21,586 nt of DNA, taken from positions 1 through 21,586 of IMG/VR virus record IMGVR_UViG_3300032163_000007; one strand, written 5' to 3'. This DNA is from a virus. How positions within the stretch are numbered: position 1 is the stretch's first letter; each line of letters begins with the position of its first letter. Shown piece after piece: positions 1 through 7,926 of this stretch. The position numbers were made by a program, and so were the translations under genes. The notes beneath the pieces were generated by a model that did no database searches, was not told the origin of the DNA, and was given only the letters and a program-made list of their open reading frames with translations.

Positions 1-2
1 TG

Positions 3-569
3 TCGGTATCTCAAAGTACCTTAGAAGCATCCTTAAAGGAGTTTTTCCAACACAATGTGGGTCTGGGGTCGACTTCAGACTTAGACGCGCTTTACGACGA
101 TATAGCGCAGCGCTTTGCAGAGGTTATAGACGACTACGTAAAGACTTCATCAGACTCTGTGGGTAACTCTTGCTTGGGAGGTAGTGTCAGTACTCTTAAG
201 GGACTATTCAAAACACTGTTCAAAAACTCTACTACTGCTGCCTACTTTGCAACAAACTTTGACCTAGCCCTTACTACATATGCAGCAGCGATTCTATTCT
301 CCTTTTCATTTGTGCCTTTAGATGGTGTTTTTGGCACCGGTGTGTCAAACGCAGTTATACCGGCTCCTGCGGGGGTTGCTGGAGCACTCTTAGCAGAGCT
401 GGGAGCAGACTATTCGCCCTATGCTAACCTCGACACATATCTTAGTCAAAAGGTCAGTGCTATCAGCAGTATCATAACAGGCTTCGTGAAGTCCCGTACT
501 ACTTTAATAGCGTACTTTATACCTGGAACTCCTCTAGTACCAGCTGTTGCTACATTAACTGTTAGTTAG
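3..569 (+). CDS. Phage structural protein, 5' end outside the window (partial)
   Basis: The reading frame is open to the left edge: codons from base 3 onward have no stop and give SVSQSTLEASLKEFF before the GTG at 57. A start at GTG 57 is possible but poorly supported, because the AAAGGAG at 35-41 lies 15 bases upstream and the residues before it look like the normal amphipathic N-terminus of such proteins, so I treat the gene as truncated. About 188 residues are visible. The N-terminal half has a helical stretch with the DLDALYDDIAQRFAEVIDDYVK pattern (in short, an 'AxxFAxxIDxYVK' helix) that resembles small proteins encoded just ahead of baseplate genes in other phages. The rest is Ala/Ser/Thr-rich and hydrophobic. 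By position it is probably a virion component; the precise role is unknown. It shares an 18-base exact stretch with the gpI-like gene. Confidence 0.7.
   Translation, partial: SVSQSTLEASLKEFFQHNVGLGSTSDLDALYDDIAQRFAEVIDDYVKTSSDSVGNSCLGGSVSTLKGLFKTLFKNSTTAAYFATNFDLALTTYAAAILFSFSFVPLDGVFGTGVSNAVIPAPAGVAGALLAELGADYSPYANLDTYLSQKVSAISSIITGFVKSRTTLIAYFIPGTPLVPAVATLTVS
141..158 (+). repeat. 18-base exact direct repeat, copy 1 (coding)
   Basis: AAGACTTCATCAGACTCT at 141-158 recurs exactly at 5160-5177. Both copies are in frame and encode KTSSDS, one in the first structural gene and one in the gpI-like gene. Confidence 0.75.
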
Positions 570-578
570 GCGTGTGCT

Positions 579-590
579 GGATGATAATTA
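579..590 (+). promoter_or_regulatory. 12-base motif GGATGATAATTA, copy 1 (candidate regulatory element)
   Basis: The sequence GGATGATAATTA sits in the 45-base gap before the gene at 615, 10 bases ahead of its AAAGGAG. The identical 12-mer recurs at 5802-5813, also in a short intergenic gap. It contains GATAAT, which resembles a bacterial -10 box, but I see no good -35 hexamer at the right distance. It could be a phage promoter core, an RNA processing site, or coincidence. Confidence 0.3.
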
Positions 591-614
591 AACAGACCTT
601 AAAGGAGAGATATC

Positions 615-1895
615 GTGGTTAGCGCAGACATCCAACAAAAAATCGACAGCCAGAGCGAATTCTATCTATCCTCGATGTCAACCCTAGGATCTCTGGGACT
701 AAATAAGATGTCCCTACAGATAGTAGATTTTCTAAACAAGCTAACAGACCCAGATGTGGTTTACTTTTTTAGAGGATCTCCTGATGATCAGATCATGTCT
801 ATTCCATCGAAATCGTCAGTCACTCAAACTCGAGGGGGCTTTTGGGTGGAGGATTTTGGATTAGGAGCTAACGAGATAAAGTTATCAGGTACCACAGGGT
901 ATAAGAGGATGTCTTTAAATGGAAAGCAGCAAGATGGTAAGGAAAACTTTGAGCAGCTTCTAATGATATACCAGAAATACAATGATATTAGAAGGGAGCG
1001 ACGAGATGCCGTTCCTAGTGTAGATGATCCTAGAGCTATTGTGCTAGTCCTTTCCATAGGTATAGATGATAAGACTCTTATAGTACACCCAACAAACTTC
1101 GTAATTAAAAAGTCTAAGAGTCAGCCTCTACTCTATTACTATGATATATCGTTTGTAGTATTAGGAGACTATGCTACCTACCGGTACGCAGGTAGAACAT
1201 ACGATCCCCTAGCCTCCAAGATATATGATGGAGAGGCTCGAAGAAGCTTAATTGCTTCTGCGATGGATGGCATTATGAAAGGCATTATGACCTATCCTGA
1301 CAGCCTTAGAAGTCCTGAGTTGACAAGTAAGCTGTCTGAGGTACCTAGCCTGGGTACCGCAATTGATAAAACAAAGAAGAGTGCTACTATAGGAGTGGGT
1401 AACTTGACTGAAGGTGGAAAAGTGACAACTGAGCAGGTATCTTCGGAGAGCTTAAAGGTACTTGTTTATACTATGCCACGTAATGCAGCTTCTGCGAACG
1501 ACCCAATAAATAAAAAGGTGTTGAGTCGTGGTCAGTTAAATGTACTCACTTACGAGAAAAGCAAAACTAGCTTGCAAGGCCTAAATCTTTCTGAGTTTAA
1601 CGCAGAGAGTCCAAAGAGTAAGCAGAAATGGACTACAAATGGCGTGAAAGACTTCGTAGGTGGGCTAGGAGGAGCTATCTCTGGAATGACCGCCGCAATA
1701 AACACGGGGGCCTCTGTCGCAAAGAACGAGATGGGAGCCACTTTTGGAATTATACGTACAGCGCGGCAGCTCCAGACTTGTGTAATGTCCCTGATCAAGT
1801 ATCCAGAGCTCTTTACACAGTCTCTAGAGAATAAGTTTAATCAGGCTATAAGTTCTCAGAGTGGATGCTCTACTACGTTAGGATTGGAAATATAA
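615..1895 (+). CDS. Virion protein, probable tail/baseplate hub or tube-end component
   Basis: This 426-residue protein starts at GTG 615, chosen because AAAGGAG at 601-607 lies seven bases upstream. Residues 71-96 carry a GGFWVEDFG...LSGTTGY pattern. In phage tail proteins a 'GGxxxxDxGxG...ISGTTG' strand pair like this is common near the start of a tube-like or jelly-roll domain. Residues 140-190 continue as beta strands (IVLVLSIGIDD, LYYYDISFVVLGDY). The C-terminal third, about residues 340-410, changes to a Gly/Ala-rich helical segment that could be a shaft or membrane-interacting region. It is followed, in TAATG overlap, by the LysM/gp25 fusion gene, an order that fits a baseplate hub or distal-tail protein. 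The family is not recognised with certainty and function is inferred from context. Confidence 0.6.
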   Translation: MVSADIQQKIDSQSEFYLSSMSTLGSLGLNKMSLQIVDFLNKLTDPDVVYFFRGSPDDQIMSIPSKSSVTQTRGGFWVEDFGLGANEIKLSGTTGYKRMSLNGKQQDGKENFEQLLMIYQKYNDIRRERRDAVPSVDDPRAIVLVLSIGIDDKTLIVHPTNFVIKKSKSQPLLYYYDISFVVLGDYATYRYAGRTYDPLASKIYDGEARRSLIASAMDGIMKGIMTYPDSLRSPELTSKLSEVPSLGTAIDKTKKSATIGVGNLTEGGKVTTEQVSSESLKVLVYTMPRNAASANDPINKKVLSRGQLNVLTYEKSKTSLQGLNLSEFNAESPKSKQKWTTNGVKDFVGGLGGAISGMTAAINTGASVAKNEMGATFGIIRTARQLQTCVMSLIKYPELFTQSLENKFNQAISSQSGCSTTLGLEI

Positions 1896-3361
1896 TGCTA
1901 GCGACAGTTTCAAGATATATCGTTAAAGCGGGGGATACACTCCCAAGTATAGCAAAAGAGGTTTATGGAGATCCTGCGACCTGGTCACGAATAGCTCAGT
2001 TTAACCAGCTGGACTACCCATATATAGCGGTAGAGGATACTAGTGCAAGAGCTAGGGGGTATGTTACAGTATATAGAGATCCCACATATCTTACGGAAAA
2101 TCCTCTTGACGACATAGTGATTCCCAGCAACACCATGTTTACTGCTAGCTCAGATGGGGGTACTAAGACCTACGAGCTACAGACAAAAGCTAGTGTGACT
2201 TTCGTTAGCTGGTTACCTCTGATAGAATTACCTATTGTATGCACAAGTTATGGTATATTTGGGGAAACCCCAGCATCCACCATTGTAGCTCTCTCTACCC
2301 CTATAAGTAAGGTTAGTTCTATTATAAATAGCGAGCCTGTAACTTTGTACCCTACATATATAAGGGCAGTGGGAGAGATAGACGTTTCAATAATAGGGAC
2401 ACCTCCAACAACATTCAATCAAGGAATGATCCTCTCAACAACCTACTCGCAAAACACCCAGACGGACATTAGATACTATCAAGTTACAGAGGATGTAGTA
2501 GGAGGTACTACGAATACTCTGCCTGTGCGTGCGATGGAATCGGGAAATGTTGGAAACGTACCTCCTGACTCCATAAATACAATCAACTTCTACACGCCAC
2601 AAATAAAGGTTGCTTCTATTGACGCAACGCATAAAAAGGTGTATCTTACATCAAATAAACATGGAATTACAGCAGGTAGTAGCTTTAGGTTAGCAGAAAC
2701 CCTAGGCAACGATGGAGTATACTTGTGTGCAAGTGTAAGTTTAGATGGTAGTACCATCACTCTCAATTCTGCAGGTGGTGATTTGATCACACCAGAGAGT
2801 GATAACGGCACAATACAAAAAATGCCCTCCTTTATGGAGTATGTCGCCAGCGTAAGTAACGCAGATGCTATCTCCAATGGTGTTATTTTAAAGGTTGCAG
2901 CATTAGGGAATATTCTTTATATTCCCGCTATGAGTGCTACGACTAATACACCACCATCAGAGCTTGAGGCAGATGTGTACATTCGTAGGCTTAAGCAAGA
3001 TATCTTTTTAGACCCTGATGGAGATATTGCGATAGATGTAACGGGGGATATTCGAGTGGTAGAAGGTTTATCCAATATAGAGCAAGCTCTTCGGATAAGG
3101 CTATCTAGTAACGTTGGATCCCTAACGCATCACCCAGAGTATGGATCCCTTGTACACAGATTTATAGGGAGCTTAGGGAATGCAATTAATCTTATGATAA
3201 TTAAAAAAGAAATTATTAGAACGCTTCGTGCAGAAGAGAGAGTAGCAAGAATAGATGATGTGCGGCTAACTTTTGCGAACAGAACCTTAGACATCCGCAT
3301 ATACGCTACAATCATAGGTAGTGATGATATCCAGAATATAGCGTTTTCAATAAATCCCTAG
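1895..3361 (+). CDS. LysM + gpJ-like + gp25 (GpW/gp25) fusion baseplate protein
   Basis: The start at ATG 1895 shares the TAATG overlap with the upstream stop and has AGGA at 1880-1883; an ATG at 1865 would overlap by 31 bases and is less likely. The product has 488 residues. Residues 8-39 are a LysM fold (YIVKAGDTLPSIAKEVYGD...WSRIAQFNQ), as seen in the T4 gp53 type and in PBSX tail proteins. Residues 74-230 look like the front part of baseplate protein J, with IPSNTMFTA and GNVGNVPPDSI. Residues 235-308 form a small beta domain of the 'HGL' type (KHGITAGSSFRL). Residues 365-480 match the GpW/gp25 baseplate wedge family: FLDPDGDIAID, GLSNIEQALRIRL, HPEYGS, then LRAEERVARIDDV. It likely contributes to the inner wedge joining the hub/tube to the outer baseplate. 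Domains other than the gpJ-like part are clear. Confidence 0.85.
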   Translation: MLATVSRYIVKAGDTLPSIAKEVYGDPATWSRIAQFNQLDYPYIAVEDTSARARGYVTVYRDPTYLTENPLDDIVIPSNTMFTASSDGGTKTYELQTKASVTFVSWLPLIELPIVCTSYGIFGETPASTIVALSTPISKVSSIINSEPVTLYPTYIRAVGEIDVSIIGTPPTTFNQGMILSTTYSQNTQTDIRYYQVTEDVVGGTTNTLPVRAMESGNVGNVPPDSINTINFYTPQIKVASIDATHKKVYLTSNKHGITAGSSFRLAETLGNDGVYLCASVSLDGSTITLNSAGGDLITPESDNGTIQKMPSFMEYVASVSNADAISNGVILKVAALGNILYIPAMSATTNTPPSELEADVYIRRLKQDIFLDPDGDIAIDVTGDIRVVEGLSNIEQALRIRLSSNVGSLTHHPEYGSLVHRFIGSLGNAINLMIIKKEIIRTLRAEERVARIDDVRLTFANRTLDIRIYATIIGSDDIQNIAFSINP

Positions 3362-3370
3362 GAGGAATAG

Positions 3371-4756
3371 ATGGCTTTTACTATTAAGAACTTTGAGCAG
3401 ATATCCTACAGTATGATTAACTGGATGCATAATGCTGCTCCCAATATATCAGACTTTTTTGTAGGTAGCGTAGTAAGGACTCTTTTAGAGTCTGTTGCGA
3501 TGGAGTTAGATGAAATTTATTGGAGGACTTACAACTCTCTTACGGAAGCACAGTCAGAGGGTGTGTATAGTGCATTCGACTTTCCAAGAGAGCCTGCGAA
3601 AGAGGCGACAGGGTTTGTTACACTGATTGCAACAAGCTCTGGATCAGACATATCTATTCCAGCAGGTACAACATTTAACACTCAGGGGTCTGAGAATAAT
3701 CCAGAGGTTCTGTTTAAGTCTATGGCCTCCACATTCTTATACAGAGGCACAGGTGTAACAGAGCAGATATTATTCCACGCAGGTACTACGGCGTATGCTC
3801 CAGCGCAGAGACGTGTAAACACAGGAGTAGCTACTACCATGTTCGCTCACTCTGCGGGATTATTCCAAGAGCTACTTGAAGGAACTGACTACACTATAGA
3901 CACTACCAGCTCCACACAGAACTATATCGTGTTTACCAATACGATTCTCGTAGATGACAGCACATACTTTACATTTACATATACACCTCTTAGTGCGGAG
4001 GTTCAAATTATATGCACACAGACGGGGGAAGTTGGTAATGTCGGAGCAGGTACTATTACAAGTATGAAGTCACCTATTACAGGAGTTGCTTCACAGTATA
4101 ACTATGAGTCTTTTTCTAGTGGGGCAGGAGTGGAGTCGGATAGTGCTAGAAAGAGCCGATTTTCCTTATTTATTGGAGGATTATCCCGTGGGACTCTTGA
4201 TGCACTTAACTACGCGATATTTTACAGAACAACACAGTTTAAAGTATTCTCAGCGTTTATCCAAGAGAACTCCCCCATTCCCGGGTTTATTAAAATATAC
4301 ATCGCCGATAGTACTGGGTTTGCAAGCGATGCTATGAAGGCAGATGTTTTGGCAGCTATTGAGCCATATAGGGGTGCAGGAATTATTATAAACGTGGATA
4401 GTCCCACTAAAGTTCTTATAGATGTGGAGTGTAAGTTAAGGCTTAAAAATGGGTTCAATAAAGACATCATTATAGCCCAAGTCGGATCGGCTTTAAGTGA
4501 TCACTTGAGCAAGTATAGTTACTTAGATAATGGGGACTACTCTACCGTGTACCTCACTAATTTAGACTATATAGTAAAGGGTATGCGTCCCGAGGCCATT
4601 ATTGAGGCAGACATATCCTTTAAGAGGCAGACCGATGCTTGGTTAAATCCAGGTGACCCACTCACTCCTAGGCTAATTGAGGATATCATCCCAATTACAA
4701 ACGGTACAATTGCGGAGATATTTAGACCTGGTACTATTGGAGTTACCTCTTGGTAG
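3371..4756 (+). CDS. Baseplate protein J-like (gpJ / gp6-type wedge)
   Basis: This 461-residue protein starts at ATG 3371 behind an excellent AGGAGGA at 3360-3366. The N-terminal helix region (residues 10-60, ending LESVAMELDEIYWRTYNS) is the usual gpJ start. It is followed by ISIPAGTTFNTQG at 94-106, TGEVGNVGAGTI at 218-229 and GVESDSARKSRF at 253-264. These are the standard landmarks of the baseplate J family, whose members form the wedge ring that changes shape during tail contraction. Length is normal for the family. It sits between the gp25-containing gene and the gpI-like gene, the conserved gp25-gpJ-gpI order of P2-like and related contractile tails. Confidence 0.92.
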   Translation: MAFTIKNFEQISYSMINWMHNAAPNISDFFVGSVVRTLLESVAMELDEIYWRTYNSLTEAQSEGVYSAFDFPREPAKEATGFVTLIATSSGSDISIPAGTTFNTQGSENNPEVLFKSMASTFLYRGTGVTEQILFHAGTTAYAPAQRRVNTGVATTMFAHSAGLFQELLEGTDYTIDTTSSTQNYIVFTNTILVDDSTYFTFTYTPLSAEVQIICTQTGEVGNVGAGTITSMKSPITGVASQYNYESFSSGAGVESDSARKSRFSLFIGGLSRGTLDALNYAIFYRTTQFKVFSAFIQENSPIPGFIKIYIADSTGFASDAMKADVLAAIEPYRGAGIIINVDSPTKVLIDVECKLRLKNGFNKDIIIAQVGSALSDHLSKYSYLDNGDYSTVYLTNLDYIVKGMRPEAIIEADISFKRQTDAWLNPGDPLTPRLIEDIIPITNGTIAEIFRPGTIGVTSW

Positions 4757-4760
4757 GCTC

Positions 4761-5795
4761 ATGTCTATAGCATATGAAATTAAGAATATTCTGGGGTTTG
4801 CAGGGGAAGGCGAAGCTACTCTAGTTTGGGGAGAGCCTTTAGACTCTGACAACGTAACAAACTATTTTTATAATAGGTATGATGCCGTAGGAGGCAACTC
4901 GGGATGGATTCCTCTGGGCAGTAAAGAAGTCCTTAAGTCTATAAACTTAGGTGGTGCTGGTGCAAACTTCCTCTTATATAAGTTTAATAATCTTACCAAT
5001 GACACAGTGTATACTTATAGGATAGCAGCAGCCTCTCTCGGCTCTTCTGACATATTTTTAGATGCAAACTGTATAAGTACATACATAACCCCTTCTAGTA
5101 TAAAGAATGGGGAACCTTCTCCTGAGAGGTTGATGCGAGGCCTAGACACCAGTATCTTTAAGACTTCATCAGACTCTACTTTGTACAAAATATTTTATAT
5201 CCTAGCTATACACATAAGAGACTTCTACCTTGATTTAGGTAATGAGGCGCTGCCCCAATTAAATATATTAACAAGCACCGGAGAGTACGTTGACAACTGG
5301 GGATTTCTCTTTGGAATGAATAGGCAGCGTTTCGAGCCGGATCAGATTTATGCTGCACGTATTGTTAAAGGGATCCTAATAGAGAAGTGCACTCCTCAAG
5401 GCATTATTAAGGCTTTGACCCCTTATTCAGTAGTAGGAGTACCTGTTCAAGTAATTGATGGATCCAAAGATTACACTAGGTTTGTTTTTGATGCCTCTGT
5501 TTTGGGGGGACCTCCTACAGCTGATGGAGTCAGTCTTGATTTCGATCCTTATGCAATAGCGGGGTATATTCCAGGAACACCTGTTGGTTTTGTGGAGGAT
5601 GGTGTCTTGACTTATTCTCCACTCTTTGGAGACACTTTTGGTGGTATTGGTCTTGACAGCTTTAGTTTCATAGTAAGGCTCAGACCTATTGCTATAGGAT
5701 CTCCAGCTACTACAGCCAACACCCTAAGCATAGTATCCGAGATACTTCGAAAGTACCATATGGCAGGAACATCGTTTGAAATACAGACTATTTAG
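4761..5795 (+). CDS. Tail protein I-like wedge protein with N-terminal FN3-like domain
   Basis: I place the start at ATG 4761, five bases after the gpJ stop; the frame is open further upstream but that would overlap gpJ by 80 bases. The product has 344 residues. Residues 10-112 look like a fibronectin type III-like beta sandwich (EATLVWGEPLDSDNV, NNLTNDTVYTYRIAAAS). Residues 120-235 resemble P2 gpI/YmfQ-type tail proteins: a helical segment (LYKIFYILAIHIRDFYLDLG), TGEYVDNWGFLFGM, then a block ARIVKGILIEKCTPQGIIKALTPY that is typical of the group. The C-terminal part is beta rich. GpI-type proteins join baseplate wedges to tail fibres, which fits the fibre gene immediately downstream. The ribosome binding site is weak (TAGG at 4754-4757), so translational coupling to gpJ is likely. 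Confidence 0.8.
   Translation: MSIAYEIKNILGFAGEGEATLVWGEPLDSDNVTNYFYNRYDAVGGNSGWIPLGSKEVLKSINLGGAGANFLLYKFNNLTNDTVYTYRIAAASLGSSDIFLDANCISTYITPSSIKNGEPSPERLMRGLDTSIFKTSSDSTLYKIFYILAIHIRDFYLDLGNEALPQLNILTSTGEYVDNWGFLFGMNRQRFEPDQIYAARIVKGILIEKCTPQGIIKALTPYSVVGVPVQVIDGSKDYTRFVFDASVLGGPPTADGVSLDFDPYAIAGYIPGTPVGFVEDGVLTYSPLFGDTFGGIGLDSFSFIVRLRPIAIGSPATTANTLSIVSEILRKYHMAGTSFEIQTI
5160..5177 (+). repeat. 18-base exact direct repeat, copy 2 (coding)
   Basis: This is the second copy of AAGACTTCATCAGACTCT, inside the gpI-like gene at residues KTSSDS (134-139), just before its helical segment. Flanking bases differ from copy 1. Confidence 0.75.
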
Positions 5796-5801
5796 AATAT
5801 A

Positions 5802-5813
5802 GGATGATAATTA
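5802..5813 (+). promoter_or_regulatory. 12-base motif GGATGATAATTA, copy 2 (candidate regulatory element)
   Basis: This copy lies in the 34-base gap before the first fibre gene and ends five bases before its GAGGA ribosome binding site (5819-5823). It is identical to the motif at 579-590. If the GATAAT acted as a -10 box the leader would be only about 12 bases long, so an RNA-level or other role is equally possible. Confidence 0.3.
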
Positions 5814-5829
5814 GGAAAGAGGATATTTA

Positions 5830-7917
5830 ATGACGAAAAATTGGCCAATTGATAGTAACCACTTTAACAATAGTGGTAATGTTTATAGTCTTAGACGCAA
5901 GTATTTTTTTAGTGATAAGAACACAGATACATTTGATGTAAATAATCACTTCTCTAGATCTGCTTACTCTCTACAAAACTTCTCCTCTATTCGAGAAGGT
6001 CTTGACTTCCGTGTGGCTACTTCAAGTTCCGTATCCTTTGGATTTGGCTCATTCATGCACTGCGTGGATGGGAGTGTATTTAGTCAACCCATAAAAAATA
6101 TAAGCAACGTGGGATACCTATCCAGTGTGGATCATAACAGTAGCACAATACACGTAGGTCCCCTATATGATGTGCCTATGCAGTCTTACGACAATACGAA
6201 AGTATTTGCATTTCACTCCCTAGTAGGACTATCTACGTACCCTGCAGGGATGTCTGATCCTGTTTACGGAACAGTGACGGTAGATAATCCAGCAGTATAT
6301 TTGGCTTCAGATTTTGGTAATGATCAGGATTATCGCACTCCTTATATAAGTGTTACTCCGTTCGTGGCAAATCAAATTAACATGTCCGGTCTAACTGCAG
6401 GTGCTAACTATGATCTATATGTAGACTACACACCAGATGTAACGGCTACTTGGGATGCCATTCCCAATCAGAACTACACGGTAGCTAGTGGGGGTTCAAC
6501 AACAATACTCAAAGCCAGCGCTTCTACTTTCCTTCCGGGAGACATTGGCAAATGGGTAACCATTCGTACAGGGACTTACGCAGGGAAAAAGAGACAGATC
6601 GTATATTACATAGACAATCAGCATGTAGAGATAGAGGCGTTACCTGGTATACCAGCTGACGGAGTTCTGTTTTATGTGCATAGAGGTCAAGCACTACTCC
6701 CCACTCTCGCTAATAGTCCCCGATATGATGTTATAGGTATTAAGAAGAAAACATATGAAGTAAAAAAGAATGTTCAAGGCGTAGACTCAACAGGAATGCC
6801 TACTGTAGCTCCAGAGACTGCAAGATACTTCTCAACTTTCCAATTAGTGGTACAAGAGGGAGTCATACCTGTAGATGGTGGAGCTTCTATCAGTCCTTCA
6901 ACTCCTCTAGGATACCTCACTGCCGGTGACTTTATTCCTCTGGGTCTAGTTATTGCCACCAACACAGGTATAACTTTCATAAACCAAAAATTCCCTTGGA
7001 TATCCATGTTTAGAGAGCGCGGTCTTCAAACAGCCAACCTTCTTGCAAATAGCAGCTTTGAGACATGGCCTTCAACAAATCCGGATAGATGGACAGCGGT
7101 AGCAGGAGCTACTATTACTAAGGGGACACCTAGAATAGGTAGTAACTCAGCAAAAATTGTCACTACAAGCGCTCAGAACTGTATGTTCCAAACTGGTAGC
7201 CTTTCTCAAGTGGGTATTCATGTGGGAGACTGTATCTTGTTTAGCGCTTGGATGAATTCAACTGTAGTGCTTCCTGTGGGAAGGCTCCGTATGGTAATCA
7301 CCAGTAACTCCAGTAATAGCGATGCAGGTGCAGTTAAACTAGATATACATTCCAGTGATAGTATTAAATATGATGCTAACAGCAGCGGTTTTACCACGGT
7401 TACTTGTCGCGCTAGTATCCCAGTAGATGCTGGGATCGTTCCCACCGATTATATATTCTTTTACATAGAGGCATTACAAACTACAGGAGCTGGGTACTTT
7501 CAGGTAGATGACTGTGTAGCTTTTAAAATAGGTAGTATGTATAATGGTATGTATACTGCTAGCAGCGGTTCTGCTACCCTATTAACGGGAGACGTAATTG
7601 TAGCTGGGGATCTCTCGGCAAACGCCATCTCTGCTGCAAAAGATCTAACTGCCAATAATTTCCACTCTTATACAGGAACATTATCTGCAGGTGGTAACTG
7701 GCTTCCATTAGGAACTTATTTTTATCAGGATATCACAGGGATTTATGGGTCATCTCCCTCTAAGCGAAATGCCTTCATTCCCTCTTTTGTGGATAGTGCA
7801 ACAAATAAGGTAGTAGAAGTTCACGACATAGAAACAACTGACGCTAATGGTAATACAATCAGAGTATGGGTAACGGATAACACTAAGACCCTTATTTACA
7901 CAATAATTAAGGTATAG
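5830..7917 (+). CDS. Tail fibre / receptor-binding protein with carbohydrate-binding-like domain
   Basis: This 695-residue protein starts at ATG 5830 after GAGGA at 5819-5823. The N-terminal 400 residues are beta rich and have no motif I can assign, though residues 1-130 may attach to the baseplate. Residues 403-568 look like a CBM4/9-type jelly roll: NLLANSSFETWPSTNPDRW at the start, GSNSAKI, then CILFSAWMN, and FQVDDCVAF at the end. Such modules bind sugars and are common in phage fibres. Residues 575-612 (LLTGDVIVAGDLSANAISA) match the repetitive 'v.agdlsanai' linker often found before C-terminal fibre tips. The final 80 residues are a beta-rich tip. It lies just after the gpI-like gene, as expected for a fibre anchored on that protein. 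Confidence 0.8.
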   Translation: MTKNWPIDSNHFNNSGNVYSLRRKYFFSDKNTDTFDVNNHFSRSAYSLQNFSSIREGLDFRVATSSSVSFGFGSFMHCVDGSVFSQPIKNISNVGYLSSVDHNSSTIHVGPLYDVPMQSYDNTKVFAFHSLVGLSTYPAGMSDPVYGTVTVDNPAVYLASDFGNDQDYRTPYISVTPFVANQINMSGLTAGANYDLYVDYTPDVTATWDAIPNQNYTVASGGSTTILKASASTFLPGDIGKWVTIRTGTYAGKKRQIVYYIDNQHVEIEALPGIPADGVLFYVHRGQALLPTLANSPRYDVIGIKKKTYEVKKNVQGVDSTGMPTVAPETARYFSTFQLVVQEGVIPVDGGASISPSTPLGYLTAGDFIPLGLVIATNTGITFINQKFPWISMFRERGLQTANLLANSSFETWPSTNPDRWTAVAGATITKGTPRIGSNSAKIVTTSAQNCMFQTGSLSQVGIHVGDCILFSAWMNSTVVLPVGRLRMVITSNSSNSDAGAVKLDIHSSDSIKYDANSSGFTTVTCRASIPVDAGIVPTDYIFFYIEALQTTGAGYFQVDDCVAFKIGSMYNGMYTASSGSATLLTGDVIVAGDLSANAISAAKDLTANNFHSYTGTLSAGGNWLPLGTYFYQDITGIYGSSPSKRNAFIPSFVDSATNKVVEVHDIETTDANGNTIRVWVTDNTKTLIYTIIKV

Positions 7918-7926
7918 GAGTAATAA

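Noticed and set aside
1865-1895. Earlier ATG start for the LysM/gp25 fusion.
   Set aside because: It would overlap the upstream gene by 31 bases, while ATG 1895 has the TAATG junction and places LysM at the usual distance from the N-terminus.
4677-4760. Extended N-terminus for the gpI-like protein.
   Set aside because: The extra 28 residues overlap gpJ, look like an out-of-frame reading of it, and precede a good start at 4761.
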